Assembly: GCA_016617855.1 (NCBI GenBank)
Contig: JAECUM010001754.1
Span: 57,428-121,427, forward strand
Length of the DNA: 64,000 nt
Source of the DNA: Megalonaias nervosa
Lineage: Eukaryota > Mollusca > Bivalvia > Unionida > Unionidae
Direction: 5' to 3'
The notes under the pieces: generated by a model
Told to the model about the DNA's origin: nothing
The model's database searches: none
The model's input: the letters and a program-made list of their open reading frames with translations, nothing else
Made by a program: the position numbers and the translations under genes
In this document: piece by piece, positions 1 through 9,849 of the stretch
Position numbering within the stretch: the stretch's first letter is position 1
Layout of the letters: the number at the start of each line of letters is the position of its first letter

Positions 1-1090
1 TCTCTCTCTCTCTCTCATGTTTATATAAATCTTAAACAAAATAATCTTAAACTAAATCTTTCATAAATTAGATAAACTTTTCCAAGAATACAAATTTTTC
101 AAGACAGTTTCGTAGAATATTTATTTTGGTCTTAACGTTTCTGAAAACTAGTTTTTACTTTCTTGCACTTTTTTATAATAACTTTTCAACTTTTGGGGGT
201 TTTTTTAATTCTTGAGACTGTTTTCGAAGTTATCTTCCAAGTTCCACTCTTTGTTGATATTTCTTCTTTCTGAAGTTAACGTATGAGCTTGTGAACTAGC
301 ATCATGCTCGCTTGCCTCACTTTCCTTAGAAATTTCTTCTTTATTTCCACTGTCAACCAATTAATTTAGAACAAAATAGCCATATGAAAAATATTATTTT
401 ATGTTGGTTGCAAGTAAGTCGAAACTATTTGTAAATAAGTCTGGACTAACAAAAAAACTTCACTTTCGCTCACTTCATCTTGAACTCAACTCTCGCCTAC
501 TCGCAAATTAGAACTTTGTTTAGTTACACAGATGATGTGTTTACTAAAACGTTTGATAACTTGATCTCTCAATAACTTGATAAAGTTCTTTTGATTTTTG
601 CTTGAATTTCTCTACTTTTATTTACTAGCTTTCTATCTAGCTTTCTATCTAGCTTTCTATCTAGCACACGCTGTTTCAACTTCATTTCAAGTTTGATTTC
701 TTTTACGTAATAATTAACAACATACTACTTAGAAACCATTACAAGAGTCGCTATAAATGTTACTGCATAAAATGCATGTATTATAAAACATCAAATAGGC
801 GTTGATTAAGGAATCATTCCAGTAAATCTCTTATGTTTCTCTGTCAGTGTAAAACTCTTTCTGTCTGTCTGTCGCTTTGTTTACTCTTCTTAACATGAAC
901 GTGCTTAAAATTCTATTCAAGTCCTAAACCGTTAAATTATCGATTGGAATAAATTCACTCATCACATATGTTGCCCCAAGTATTATTCTGCCTCACAGTA
1001 ATTGCTGATAAAGAATTTACAAACATTTAATGTGCTTTTTATTTGTTTTCCATCAAATTTAATTAAAAACATTTTTCGATGAAATTTGAA
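1..1090. other. no gene seen; TC run at the edge, small 12-bp repeat
   Basis: AT-rich sequence without a convincing open frame. Bases 1-16 are a TC dinucleotide run cut by the window edge. A 12-bp unit (TAGCTTTCTATC) is repeated about three times at 625-664. Nothing else recognised. Confidence 0.6.
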
Positions 1091-1290
1091 ATGTTTACCA
1101 GTAGTAGTTATGTGTGCCACTTGAGACCAAAATGCCACTTGAGACCCAAACTGGAAATTAACTTGGGAATGCCACTTGAGATCCAAAAAGGAAATACTGT
1201 GTTAAATGGCCCCATAGGTTTAACATGGAAATGGCACTTGAGACCCAAATGGGAAATTAACATGGGTGACGTCAAGGTACTGGACACTGG

Positions 1291-1930
1291 GGGAAAATGG
1301 CAACAGTGTTGCAAGTGGCTGTCCTCAGTGGGTCGAAGACTTAATAGCAGTGTTCGAGTTGAACTCAATACGCGCTACTCTCGGTAAGTGTGGTAAACTT
1401 TATGTGAAATATTTGTAGATTCAATAGGATTTATAGGGTCAAATGGGTTTATGGGGGGGGGGGTCACATGGAAAGGGAAATGGTTAATAGTTTTTAAGTT
1501 TGAATTGTGAACATAGACACACTCAAACAAATACTTGTACAACACAAAAACAAAAAACAAAAAAAACCTTGGAGGCATAATCAAAGAGCCATTTTTTACA
1601 AGGCAAGTTTGTTGCCCTGAAAAGGGCCACTTGGGTTCTTTTCTTGTGGGAAAATCCTATGGAAAACCTAGTCTATATTTATAGCCTCAAAACGTAGCAG
1701 TGTTATAAGTGGCTGACCTCAACTGAGGTCGACTTAGTAAGATTGTACGAGTTGACCTCAATATGCGCTAGTCTAGGTAAGTATGGGAAATTCTATATTA
1801 AAGGGAATAAGGAGTTATTATGCGGGGGACTTTATGGTTTCAAAAAGGATTTATAGAGTCAAAAAGGTTTATAGGGTCAAACGGGAAGGATAATGGTAAA
1901 GGTTTCTAAATTAGAATTGTAAAATTAGAC
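1291..1930. repeat. imperfect direct duplication, two copies about 390 bp apart
   Basis: The block near 1297-1520 (AGTGTTGCAAGTGGCTGTCC.. then a G-rich run and an AATTGTGAA-like end) recurs imperfectly near 1688-1930 (AGTGTTATAAGTGGCTGACC..). Both contain GTTGA(A/C)CTCAATA(C/T)GCGCTA followed by GGTAAGT. Just to the left (1105-1270) a shorter unit around CACTTGAGACCCAAA is repeated several times. I do not recognise the family. Confidence 0.55.
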
Positions 1931-1948
1931 ACCCCAACCCCCACACCC

Positions 1949-1950
1949 CT

Positions 1951-1996
<46 letters not shown>
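1949..1996. repeat. (CA)n microsatellite
   Basis: Pure CA dinucleotide run separating the duplicated block from the satellite to its right. Confidence 0.95.
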
Positions 1997-1999
<3 letters not shown>

Positions 2000-3165
2000 T
2001 AGCTTAGAGTTTAAGAGTTTAAGAGCGGATATGAAACCTCACAACAATACTATACCATCCCACACCTCATAAATACACTATACAAAACATCTTGTATTAC
2101 CTCAGAGAGTGTCAGCGAAGAAGGTAAAATCCAACAAATATACTCCCACACAGCTCATATACCATCCAACACCCCCCATTCACACACTATCCGAAACACC
2201 TTATGTTAGCTCAGAGTGTAAGAGCAGGAGATGAAATATCATAAACATACGATCACATACCACCAATACCATCCAACATCCAATATAAACACTATCCATA
2301 CCGCCATGGGTTAGCTTAAAGCGTAAAAAGAGATGAAATTTCACAAACATACACCTATGCCATCTCCCCCTACGCACACACTATCCAAAACGCATTGTGT
2401 TAGCTTAGAGTTTTAAAAACAAAAATCAGATCTCACAAACCTACCATCCATCACATCGCAAAAATAGTATCCATCACACCCCTATACCAGCCAACACCCA
2501 ATGCACACACACTATCCAAAATGCCTTGTCTTAGCTTAGTTTAAAAAAAATAAAAATAAAAAAAAATCAAATCTTACAAACATATTATCCAGCACACCAT
2601 CCATATAATCCTATGCCCCATAACTAGTCGTGTAGTTTCTTGAATGCCACTTCTACTATTAGAAGATAGGGTTAGAGTGTGAACAAAGAAGATGAAATCG
2701 CATATAAGAATAATATCCGAACATACCGATGCCATCCAAAAACCGATAAACAATCTAAAAATGCCTGGTGTAGTGTCTAAAATATCGCATCAACTATCAG
2801 AAGATATGGATATTGTGCAAAAAAGGAGATGAATTAGCACAAACATACTATACAAACATTCCTATGCTAACATAACATAATCCAATATTGCTTTGTGTAA
2901 GGTCTAAAACTAAACACCAACTATCAGAAGTTTGGGTGTGGAAAAGGGAGATGAAATCTCACAAACATACTATCCACCACATCAATTATACAATCTAACA
3001 CACCACACACACAAGCCGAAATGCCTTGTGTTAGCATAGAATTTAAAAGAAAGAAATGTAATCTCACACATATATAATCCACCACACCAATTATACCATC
3101 CAACACACCATACACACAAGCCAAAACGCTTTGTGTTAGCATAGAGTTTAAACTATACTATCCAA
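2000..3165. repeat. satellite of about 90-130-bp units
   Basis: Diverged tandem units sharing GTTAGCTTAGAGTTTAA, GAGATGAAATCTCACAAACA, ATACCATCCAACAC and CACACTATCCAAAACGCCTTG. The same unit resumes at about 4110-4228 and 5175-5515, so one array has been split by a LINE piece and by an LTR. Open frames in it are accidental. Confidence 0.8.
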
Positions 3166-4010
3166 CACAGATTTCTATGAAGGAATGCTATGATGCTGCT
3201 TGCCTTCTTTGTAACAGAGTCAATGTGGCTGTTCCATATAAGGTGGTATCAATGGGGACTCCCAAATATTTGACCTTGGATGTCATCGTCAGTTTTTGAC
3301 CATGGATGGTATATATGGCTGGGACGATTCGTCTCTTGTTGCTGATTCGAATGACCTCATATTTGTCAGGATTGAACTCCATTTGCCAGTCAATTTCCGA
3401 TCTTTGTAGGCGGTCTAGATCTGCTTGTAACTTTACTGCATCCTGGTTCGAGTCAATTACCCTGTACATCAAGATGCTGTCGGCAAAAAGGCTGACTTGG
3501 AAATCGACTCCCAACGGCAAATCATTGATGTAGATCAGGAACAGCAGAGGACCCATGACCGTTCCTTGGGGTACGCCTAAAGTGACGGGGGCTGATGAAG
3601 ATGACTAGCCTTCTACCACAACCTGTTGGTTTCTCCCAACTAAAAAGCTGTTTATCCACTCAAGGGTCTTGCCCCGGACACCATAGTGATGAAGCCTGGC
3701 TGCAAGGCGCTTATGAAGCCAAGCAGGATCGCATCTATCTGTTCTATCTGTTCTTTGTTGTTTAGACCAGCTGCTATATCCTTGTATGTGATTATAAGTT
3801 GGCTCTCGCATGAGCTCTTCTTTCTGAAGCCATGTTTTTTTTTTTTTTGTTTTTTGTTTTTTGTTTTTTGTTTTTTTTCATATAGAACGTTGTTTCTTTC
3901 GAAGAACTGCATCAGGTGGCTACGGATGATGTTCTCCATGACTTTGCAGCAAACTGGCGCAGGAAAACTGGCCTGTAGTTGTATGCTCTCCGTTTGTCGT
4001 CTGGAGTTGG
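3165..4010 (-). pseudogene. broken LINE (CR1/Jockey-type) reverse transcriptase fragment
   Basis: Read on the minus strand, pieces of an RVT_1 reverse transcriptase appear in order: MENIIRSHLMQFFERNNVLY, then HGFRKKSSCESQL, then HKRLAARLHHYGVRGKTLEW with INSF, then MGPLLFLIYINDLP, the catalytic region, and a thumb region with VKYLGV followed (after a frame change near 3240) by WNSHIDSVTKKASS. The catalytic box reads FAD-SIL instead of FADD, so one of the two Asp codons is lost. An A-rich simple repeat (3835-3879 on the plus strand) interrupts the frame between the finger motifs. Frameshifts and the missing Asp mean it is dead. No endonuclease domain or tail is seen, and it lies inside the 110-bp satellite. 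Confidence 0.85.
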
Positions 4011-4019
4011 GCCCTATGC

Positions 4020-4053
4020 TACACTACAGTACACTACACTAGACTACACTACA

Positions 4054-4089
<36 letters not shown>
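4020..4089. repeat. ACACT and (CA)n simple repeat
   Basis: CTACACTACACT-type pentamers pass into a pure CA run. It may mark the edge of the LINE fragment. Confidence 0.9.
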
Positions 4090-4091
<2 letters not shown>

Positions 4092-4228
4092 ACCAAATTG
4101 CCTTTGTAGTCTTCACACACCATCTAGCAGATCAAACTGGGAAGATTTTGCAACAAAGTACACGTAATACAACATACATACTATTCATCACATCACCTCT
4201 ACCATCCAACACCCCATACACACCATCC

Positions 4229-5174
4229 TGTTACGTGACTAGGCTCGTACAAAGTAACAAAGAAAAGATCGAAGCCAACAAGCTTTGTAAATTTAACAGA
4301 ATAATTTATTTCCCTAGAAAACAAGGTAAAAATATGAAAAAGGATTTACGGTTTGTGAATCTAATCCAAAAAGTAATCCTAGAATTTTAAAATATAAGTT
4401 CTATCACTAAAAAGTTCTAAATGAATCAAAGTTCGAATCCCAATGAAGTACCAAGATGGAAGGCGATGACGTCTTCTATAACTTCTTTTGTGTTGATGTG
4501 TCAGCAGTTCCTTGTTAGATCATCAAGAATAATAATCCAGCTTTAGAATTCCGAATAATTTCCAAATAATGTCTTTGTCCAAGAATTTGAATGAGCACAA
4601 GTGATTTCCAGGGAGAATAAATTATTAATTAAAAAAAAAATAAAAAAATTCAAATCAACTGGCAACAACAAAATACCTTACAGCTCTGAAGGTATAATTT
4701 ACGACTGAATTGAATCACTATAAAACGCTAGTTTTAAACGCAACTTTAGATCACGTGACGAGGTCACGTGGTCACTTTGTTCAAATGGCGCAGTAAGACC
4801 ATAGGCCAACTGACATGTACGCCATGGATGAATTTGATTCTACTGAACGAATCATACTATAACATTCAATAATAAAAAAATAAAAAAAAACGTTGTTTAC
4901 AACAGAGCTGACACGCAAGCCAATATGACCTTGATTACGACCAATGATTTTCACTGTGTTTACCAATTCTGAATCAAGGTCAGGAACTAGGTCAGCTAAA
5001 AGTACAATGTTGCAATCATGACTTGTTTACTGTGAGAATAAAAAAATAAAAAAGTCAGAACTGAGCTGAATTTATAACAAAATCAAATCCTGTAGACAAA
5101 ATTATCATTACAGTAACATGTAACGCAATAAAATAAAAAAAAAAAAATAACAATTAAATTACATATACGTAACA
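4229..5174 (-). mobile_element. solo LTR of family LTR-1, with 4-bp target duplication ATCC
   Basis: Starts TGTTACGTGACTAGGCTCG and ends ACATATACGTAACA on the plus strand (TG..CA ends). It is flanked by ATCC at 4225-4228 and 5175-5178. Removing it and one ATCC restores the satellite consensus (ACACCATCCAAAATACCTTGTG). It matches the two LTRs at 34334 and 37161 along most of its length. The strand is inferred from the two-LTR copy, whose gag-like region reads on the minus strand. No internal part remains. Confidence 0.85.
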
Positions 5175-5515
5175 ATCCAAAATACCTTGTGTTAGCGTAG
5201 AGATTTTGTTAGCATATAGTTACAAAATATATGATGAAATCTCATAAACATGCTATCACATACTATCCATCACCATCACACTATCAGTACAAACTGGGAA
5301 GTTTTTCAAACAAACTACAAATAAAGTAACAAACATTCTATCCAACACATCACCTCTAAACTAAACACCCCATATATACAATTCAAAACGCTTTGTGCAG
5401 TGTCCCATACCTACTATCAGACGAAAAGGGTAAAAGCGATGAGATGAAATCCCACAAACACAATATCCGTCATACCATCTACACTATATACACAATATCC
5501 AAAATCCCTTTATCC
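5175..5515. repeat. continuation of the 110-bp satellite
   Basis: Resumes exactly after the solo LTR with ATCCAAAATACCTTGTGTTAGC and continues for about three diverged units. Confidence 0.75.
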
Positions 5516-5559
5516 CATCATGATAATGATGTGCACGTGCGAGTACGTGTGTGTGTTTA

Positions 5560-6888
5560 TCCATACTTTACAAAATCAAGACACTTACTTTTCTTTGGTA
5601 TATTCTTTTTTTTTGAAATTACAATGAAATTTCACAACACATCATTAGAGTTCATTTCCTTCTTCTTTCATTCTCTGTTTCTCCTTTTGAATTTCTTTAG
5701 TGACACAGGTTCTGGATTTCTTAGATTTCTTGACGGGAATGGGTTCTTCATCTTCTAAAGACCTCTCCTCTTCCTCCTCTAGCCTCTATTGTTGGCTTAC
5801 TTTTTTCTTAGAAAACTCCGAAAACCAGTCTTTCTCCAAACAATTATAATAAGTATCTTTGTCTCTCTTTTCCACTATCGTTCCTTTGCTTTGACCTTGA
5901 GGACATTCTGGGGCCTAATGTCCTTTCTCATGACAGATACAGCAAGTGTCTTTACTTTTATCTGGCGAGGAGGAGTAATCCGTCGTCTTCTCTGAAGTAA
6001 ACTTTCAAATGAAGTAAACTTTCGAAAGACTCTCAATTTCTGAAGGCAAAAGCGGTCTGTTATGCTAAATCCCTAACCAGAAGGATAAGTTGTGTTGACT
6101 CTTCCATCTTGATCGTTTGAGGTTTGAATGGATACTCTAAGACACTTGCTATATATACAGAGACCCGCTGCGTGTAAAACTGAGTCCAATGAAATTTTGC
6201 AATTACGATGAAACTAATCCAGTGAGAAACTAGAAAAAAAGTAAGAGGCAACGACGTGACGTATTGCCTAATATAGCGGAAGTGTTAGATCAAATCCATG
6301 CCAGAGATTTCGAAAACGACATTAGCGAGCCTGAATCAATGCTTTCCACTTCTGCCACCAAACCAACGGTCCAGATTCACGCCAAAAGAAATTCGTGCCG
6401 TCCCGAAAATTATTACCACATTTGAGAGACAACCAAGATGTGCCAAGAAAGAAACTTGTTCCGTAGCTACTGAAGATTTCCTCACATCTGCATTTAGTCT
6501 GTTTAATTTAAACAGTTCAAGTCCGAATGGTTGTTATGTCTTTGCAAGTATTGTTTGATAAACTTTCCACAAAGAATATGTTGGTAAACGAATGCTAGCG
6601 CACACATATGATATGGCGTCCACAATTCAAAGGAATCGTTCATCCTGTGTAACCGGTTCTTTCAACAGTACTTGAATATGATCTAATCTTGAACTGTATT
6701 GGTGTAACAGGGCAAAATAATGCGTATGCTCTAGCGTTTTTACAATTGCAGTGCAAACAGGTTAGAGTGTGAATATGCAATCCTGTGTTGTGTGCTGTAC
6801 AATTTGACACACTAAATACTTACTGGTTCGCGTTTTGAAACTGATAAAAACAATTTTTTTTTACTTAGTCAATTTTGACATACACACT

Positions 6889-6927
<39 letters not shown>

Positions 6928-8415
6928 GCTACACCAATTTTTTTTTTTTTTTTTTTTTAAGCTAGTGAATTGGGGTGTGTACAATAAAGTGAAGATTTCG
7001 TGCAAAGTTGCAAGTATGCGTATACTGGAAAATGGCGAAAGTCAAATAAAAATCTTCTCATGTCACATGTGAAGTAGAGAGTCTGTGCAAATTTCAAAAC
7101 TAATGTCACATAGCTTTCTATTGTCTCGTTGACATTTCGACTTCGGCAAATGTTACTTACTGCAAGCCATTATCACAAACATAAATAGAGATAGGGGAGT
7201 GACAGTTGTTGTTTGGATAAATCCAGCAAATTCAGTAGCATCACTTTGGGTTCTAAGTCCACTTTGGTTTGCTTGCATCAATTCCATTCACAAACATCTT
7301 TCGCATAGTTAGCCACTTCTTGCGTTCAAGCATCGAAGCCAAAACGTTTCCTGTCACGTATGTATGTATCTTTCTTGTAACCAACAAGATTCAAACTTCT
7401 TCGTAATCATGATAAAGCACTACCAATCTTATCTTCACACAGAGGTAGAAAAGTATCGATCAGAAAGAGCAACACTTCAAACAAAAGGTGTGTCTCATGT
7501 ATATTTAAAGTTGTTGCTGTCACGATGTCTTTGCAAATACTTTTCGTAAATAGTCCCCAATGAAACTGCTGGTAAACGAAATCCCAGAAATGTATTCACT
7601 ATCACGCACACCACATTGCGTCCCACACTCAATGGAAACAAATGTAAAAAGTTTTGGTAATGCTCCAAGGTCTGAATACGGTCATTGACTTCTTGCCATC
7701 GAATCTGTTGCAACGCTTCTGATAAAAGCCGTGAAATGGTAAGTTTTTATACTCACGTTTCGTTTTGTGTCGGTCGTAGAGTCTCCGGAGAATCACTTTT
7801 CGTCTAACATGGAAACAGGATTAATTTAAAATTCGATAAATGATTTTGAGTTTGAGTCTCACTAGTATTTGGCAAACTCTTAGTAAATTCCTGTAGCTCC
7901 AAAGGGAATTTATTAATACACTCTTCTAAGCTAGCTGTTTCACAGGAATGTCTTTCTTTTGGACAAAAAAATGCACACACTTGCCAAACGGAATCTGATA
8001 GCAAAGGATATCAAAGGAATGTTGCTTCAGTCTCTATTTCATCGCACATCGCACGTCGCAAATAAGTTTTGTCTTGAGGCGATACTTCTTGACAAAGCTT
8101 TTCGTATTCCTCCAAGTTTTTCACCTTTTCTTGCACTTTGTTCCATGGAATTTTGTGTCACTGACACATTGTAGGTAAAGTCTTGGTATCCAAAGTCTTT
8201 AAGAAGGATTGTAAATGTTGACCAATATCTGACCATTGGAACATTTTCAAAGTAGTCAACGTTTTTATATTATTCAGGTAAAAGTGGTGAAAAAGTTTAG
8301 GTCGTAATGGGTGCAATTGATATTTGCGTTTCACTTCTATCTTGACGAATTCCCTGTAAATGCGTTATCTCAGCTCGAGAGCTGAACCACGAATGTTCTC
8401 TTCTAGAGTATCCAT
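5560..8415 (-). pseudogene. decayed coding region, partly gag-like (CCHC knuckle), otherwise unrecognised
   Basis: Read on the minus strand, protein-like stretches appear in changing frames. Near 8415-8036 a frame starts MDTLEENIRGSALEL and continues (one stop) through FLKDFGYQDFTYNVSVTQNS. At 8004-7804 there is VWQVCAFFCPKERHSCETAS, and at 7713-7495 VNDRIQTLEHYQNFLHLFPL. At 5903-5947 there is a zinc-knuckle pattern C-I-C-H-E-K-G-H-(stop)-A-P-E-C, followed by an acidic stretch with EEEE and a Lys-rich stretch. The knuckle suggests a retroelement Gag at the downstream end. I do not recognise the rest; it could be one element or two unrelated relics. Stops and frame changes mean it is not functional. 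Confidence 0.35.
6889..6959. repeat. (GA)n followed by poly(T)
   Basis: GA dinucleotide run at about 6890-6927 and a T run at about 6939-6958. Confidence 0.95.
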
Positions 8416-8659
8416 GAAGATAAGTTCTTAGTCCTGCAAGTCTTCCTTTTTATCTTCCTGGTGAACGGTACTACCTTCTCTAAGGTAGCTTCACCGTAGT
8501 GCAATTCATGTAAAGGCTATAGTAAGGTAAGGACAACGTTTACAGCCTCTAGTATGTTCCAAGATAACTGACTCGACACTGATCGTTAGACCACAGATAA
8601 AAGACTGTACTTCGTATTCCAATCCTAAGGCCATTTTTTAAAAAATGTTTGAATCCATT

Positions 8660-8730
8660 GGCACAAATCCATCATTATCATCATCGACATCATCACTTCC
8701 ATCATCATCGTCATCACCATCATTATCTAC
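8660..8730. repeat. CAT/ATC trinucleotide-rich stretch
   Basis: Imperfect ATC/CAT triplets, directly left of the hairpin element. Confidence 0.85.
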
Positions 8731-8737
8731 AACAAAC

Positions 8738-8837
8738 CACAGGGGTTCGTTACAAATAAAATTAGGAGCCTAACCTGTAATTATTTGGGCATTATTACAG
8801 ATTAGTCTCCTAATTTTATTTGTAACGAACCCCTGTG
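8738..8837. repeat. perfect 31-bp inverted repeat (hairpin, MITE-like)
   Basis: The left arm 8738-8768 (CACAGGGGTTCGTTACAAAT..) is the exact reverse complement of the right arm 8807-8837, with a 38-base loop. The loop ends are themselves partly complementary (CCTAACCTGTAAT against ATTACAGATTAGT), so nearly all 100 bases can fold. A second, smaller hairpin follows at about 8845-8877 (CACAAGGGCTCG / CGAGCCCCTGTG) with related arm ends. The flanks AACAAACCA recur. It lies about 108 bp before the GPR107-like start codon. Confidence 0.9.
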
Positions 8838-8945
8838 CAACAAACCACAAGGGCTCGTATTGTTGCCGAGCCCCTGTGTAACAAACTTATCAACTGAACG
8901 TTAAATCAAGTACGCTCTTACTGACAGCAAGGAACTTGCGTGATA

Positions 8946-9050
8946 ATGATGAATCGACGTAGCAGCAATTTTATGGCTATTACACTATTTATTATCTCCA
9001 TTTTTGCAGAAAGTTGTGTATATTCGAAGATACACGGTTTGAAAGTTGAG
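8946..9050 (+). CDS. GPR107: GPR107-like exon 1: start codon and signal peptide
   Basis: 35 codons from the first ATG (8946; a second ATG follows at once at 8949) to a GTAAAG donor at 9051, ending in phase 0. The frame is closed upstream by a TGA at 8922-8924, and the ATG has A at -3. The peptide has a basic start (MNRRSSN), a hydrophobic core (MAITLFIISIFA) and then SKIHGLKVE. This matches the family layout of signal peptide followed by an R/K-x-H-x-L stretch directly before the acidic start of exon 2 (QDDRKY). The transcription start and any 5' UTR exon are not visible; no clear TATA box was seen. It is short, and its assignment rests on phase, signal peptide and match at the junction. Confidence 0.8.
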
Positions 9051-9817
9051 GTAAAGAGTCCCTTGTCCTGGCAATTCTGTAGGGATAAATTAATTTATAC
9101 TGTACTGTGAACTTCCAAGATGACAAGAGCGGGCATTAGTCCTACAGGTTGTAGCCAAAAAAGCAAAAAAAAAAAAAAAAAAAAAAAAAAATAACAAAAC
9201 ATGTGCTATGTCTTATTGTAGTACGAAAGTGGGCATCACAGATGTCGAGAACGCTTGTCATCTTGCATGTTTATAGTATAGAATGGAGGTAATACTTGAC
9301 GTTATAAGATAATTTTTTGGATTAATATATCTGTAAACATTTTGAACTTTTCATAAATTTTGCCGGTTATGACCATCTTGCAACACTACCAGACAGTAAT
9401 ACGTGCATCGTATTTGCTCGAAAAAGCTATGTCTTAGGCCTAAAGAGTCATTGATGAGTAGACTGAAATACTTGACTGTTGTTGGATCTGATTCTTTTGA
9501 GCAAATTTTGAACCAGTAAACCAACTATTTTTATTTTGACATTTGAAACATTTGAAAATATGTTATCTAAAGCACATTTTAAATACATTAAATATTGAAT
9601 CCTTAATAAATACTTTAATATACTAATACATATATAATGTAATAACACTTCCATGTAATCAAAGATCACATAGTTATTTAAAGTCTGAATTATATTTTGT
9701 GTCAGCAGATGATATCAAAAGTGCTTTAATTATAATGATGTTGATCTAATTTGGAATAGGCCATTTCTCAAGAACTTGTGCGGGATGACTTTGAAGTTCA
9801 ATTTGTGTGTGTGTGTG

Positions 9818-9849
<32 letters not shown>

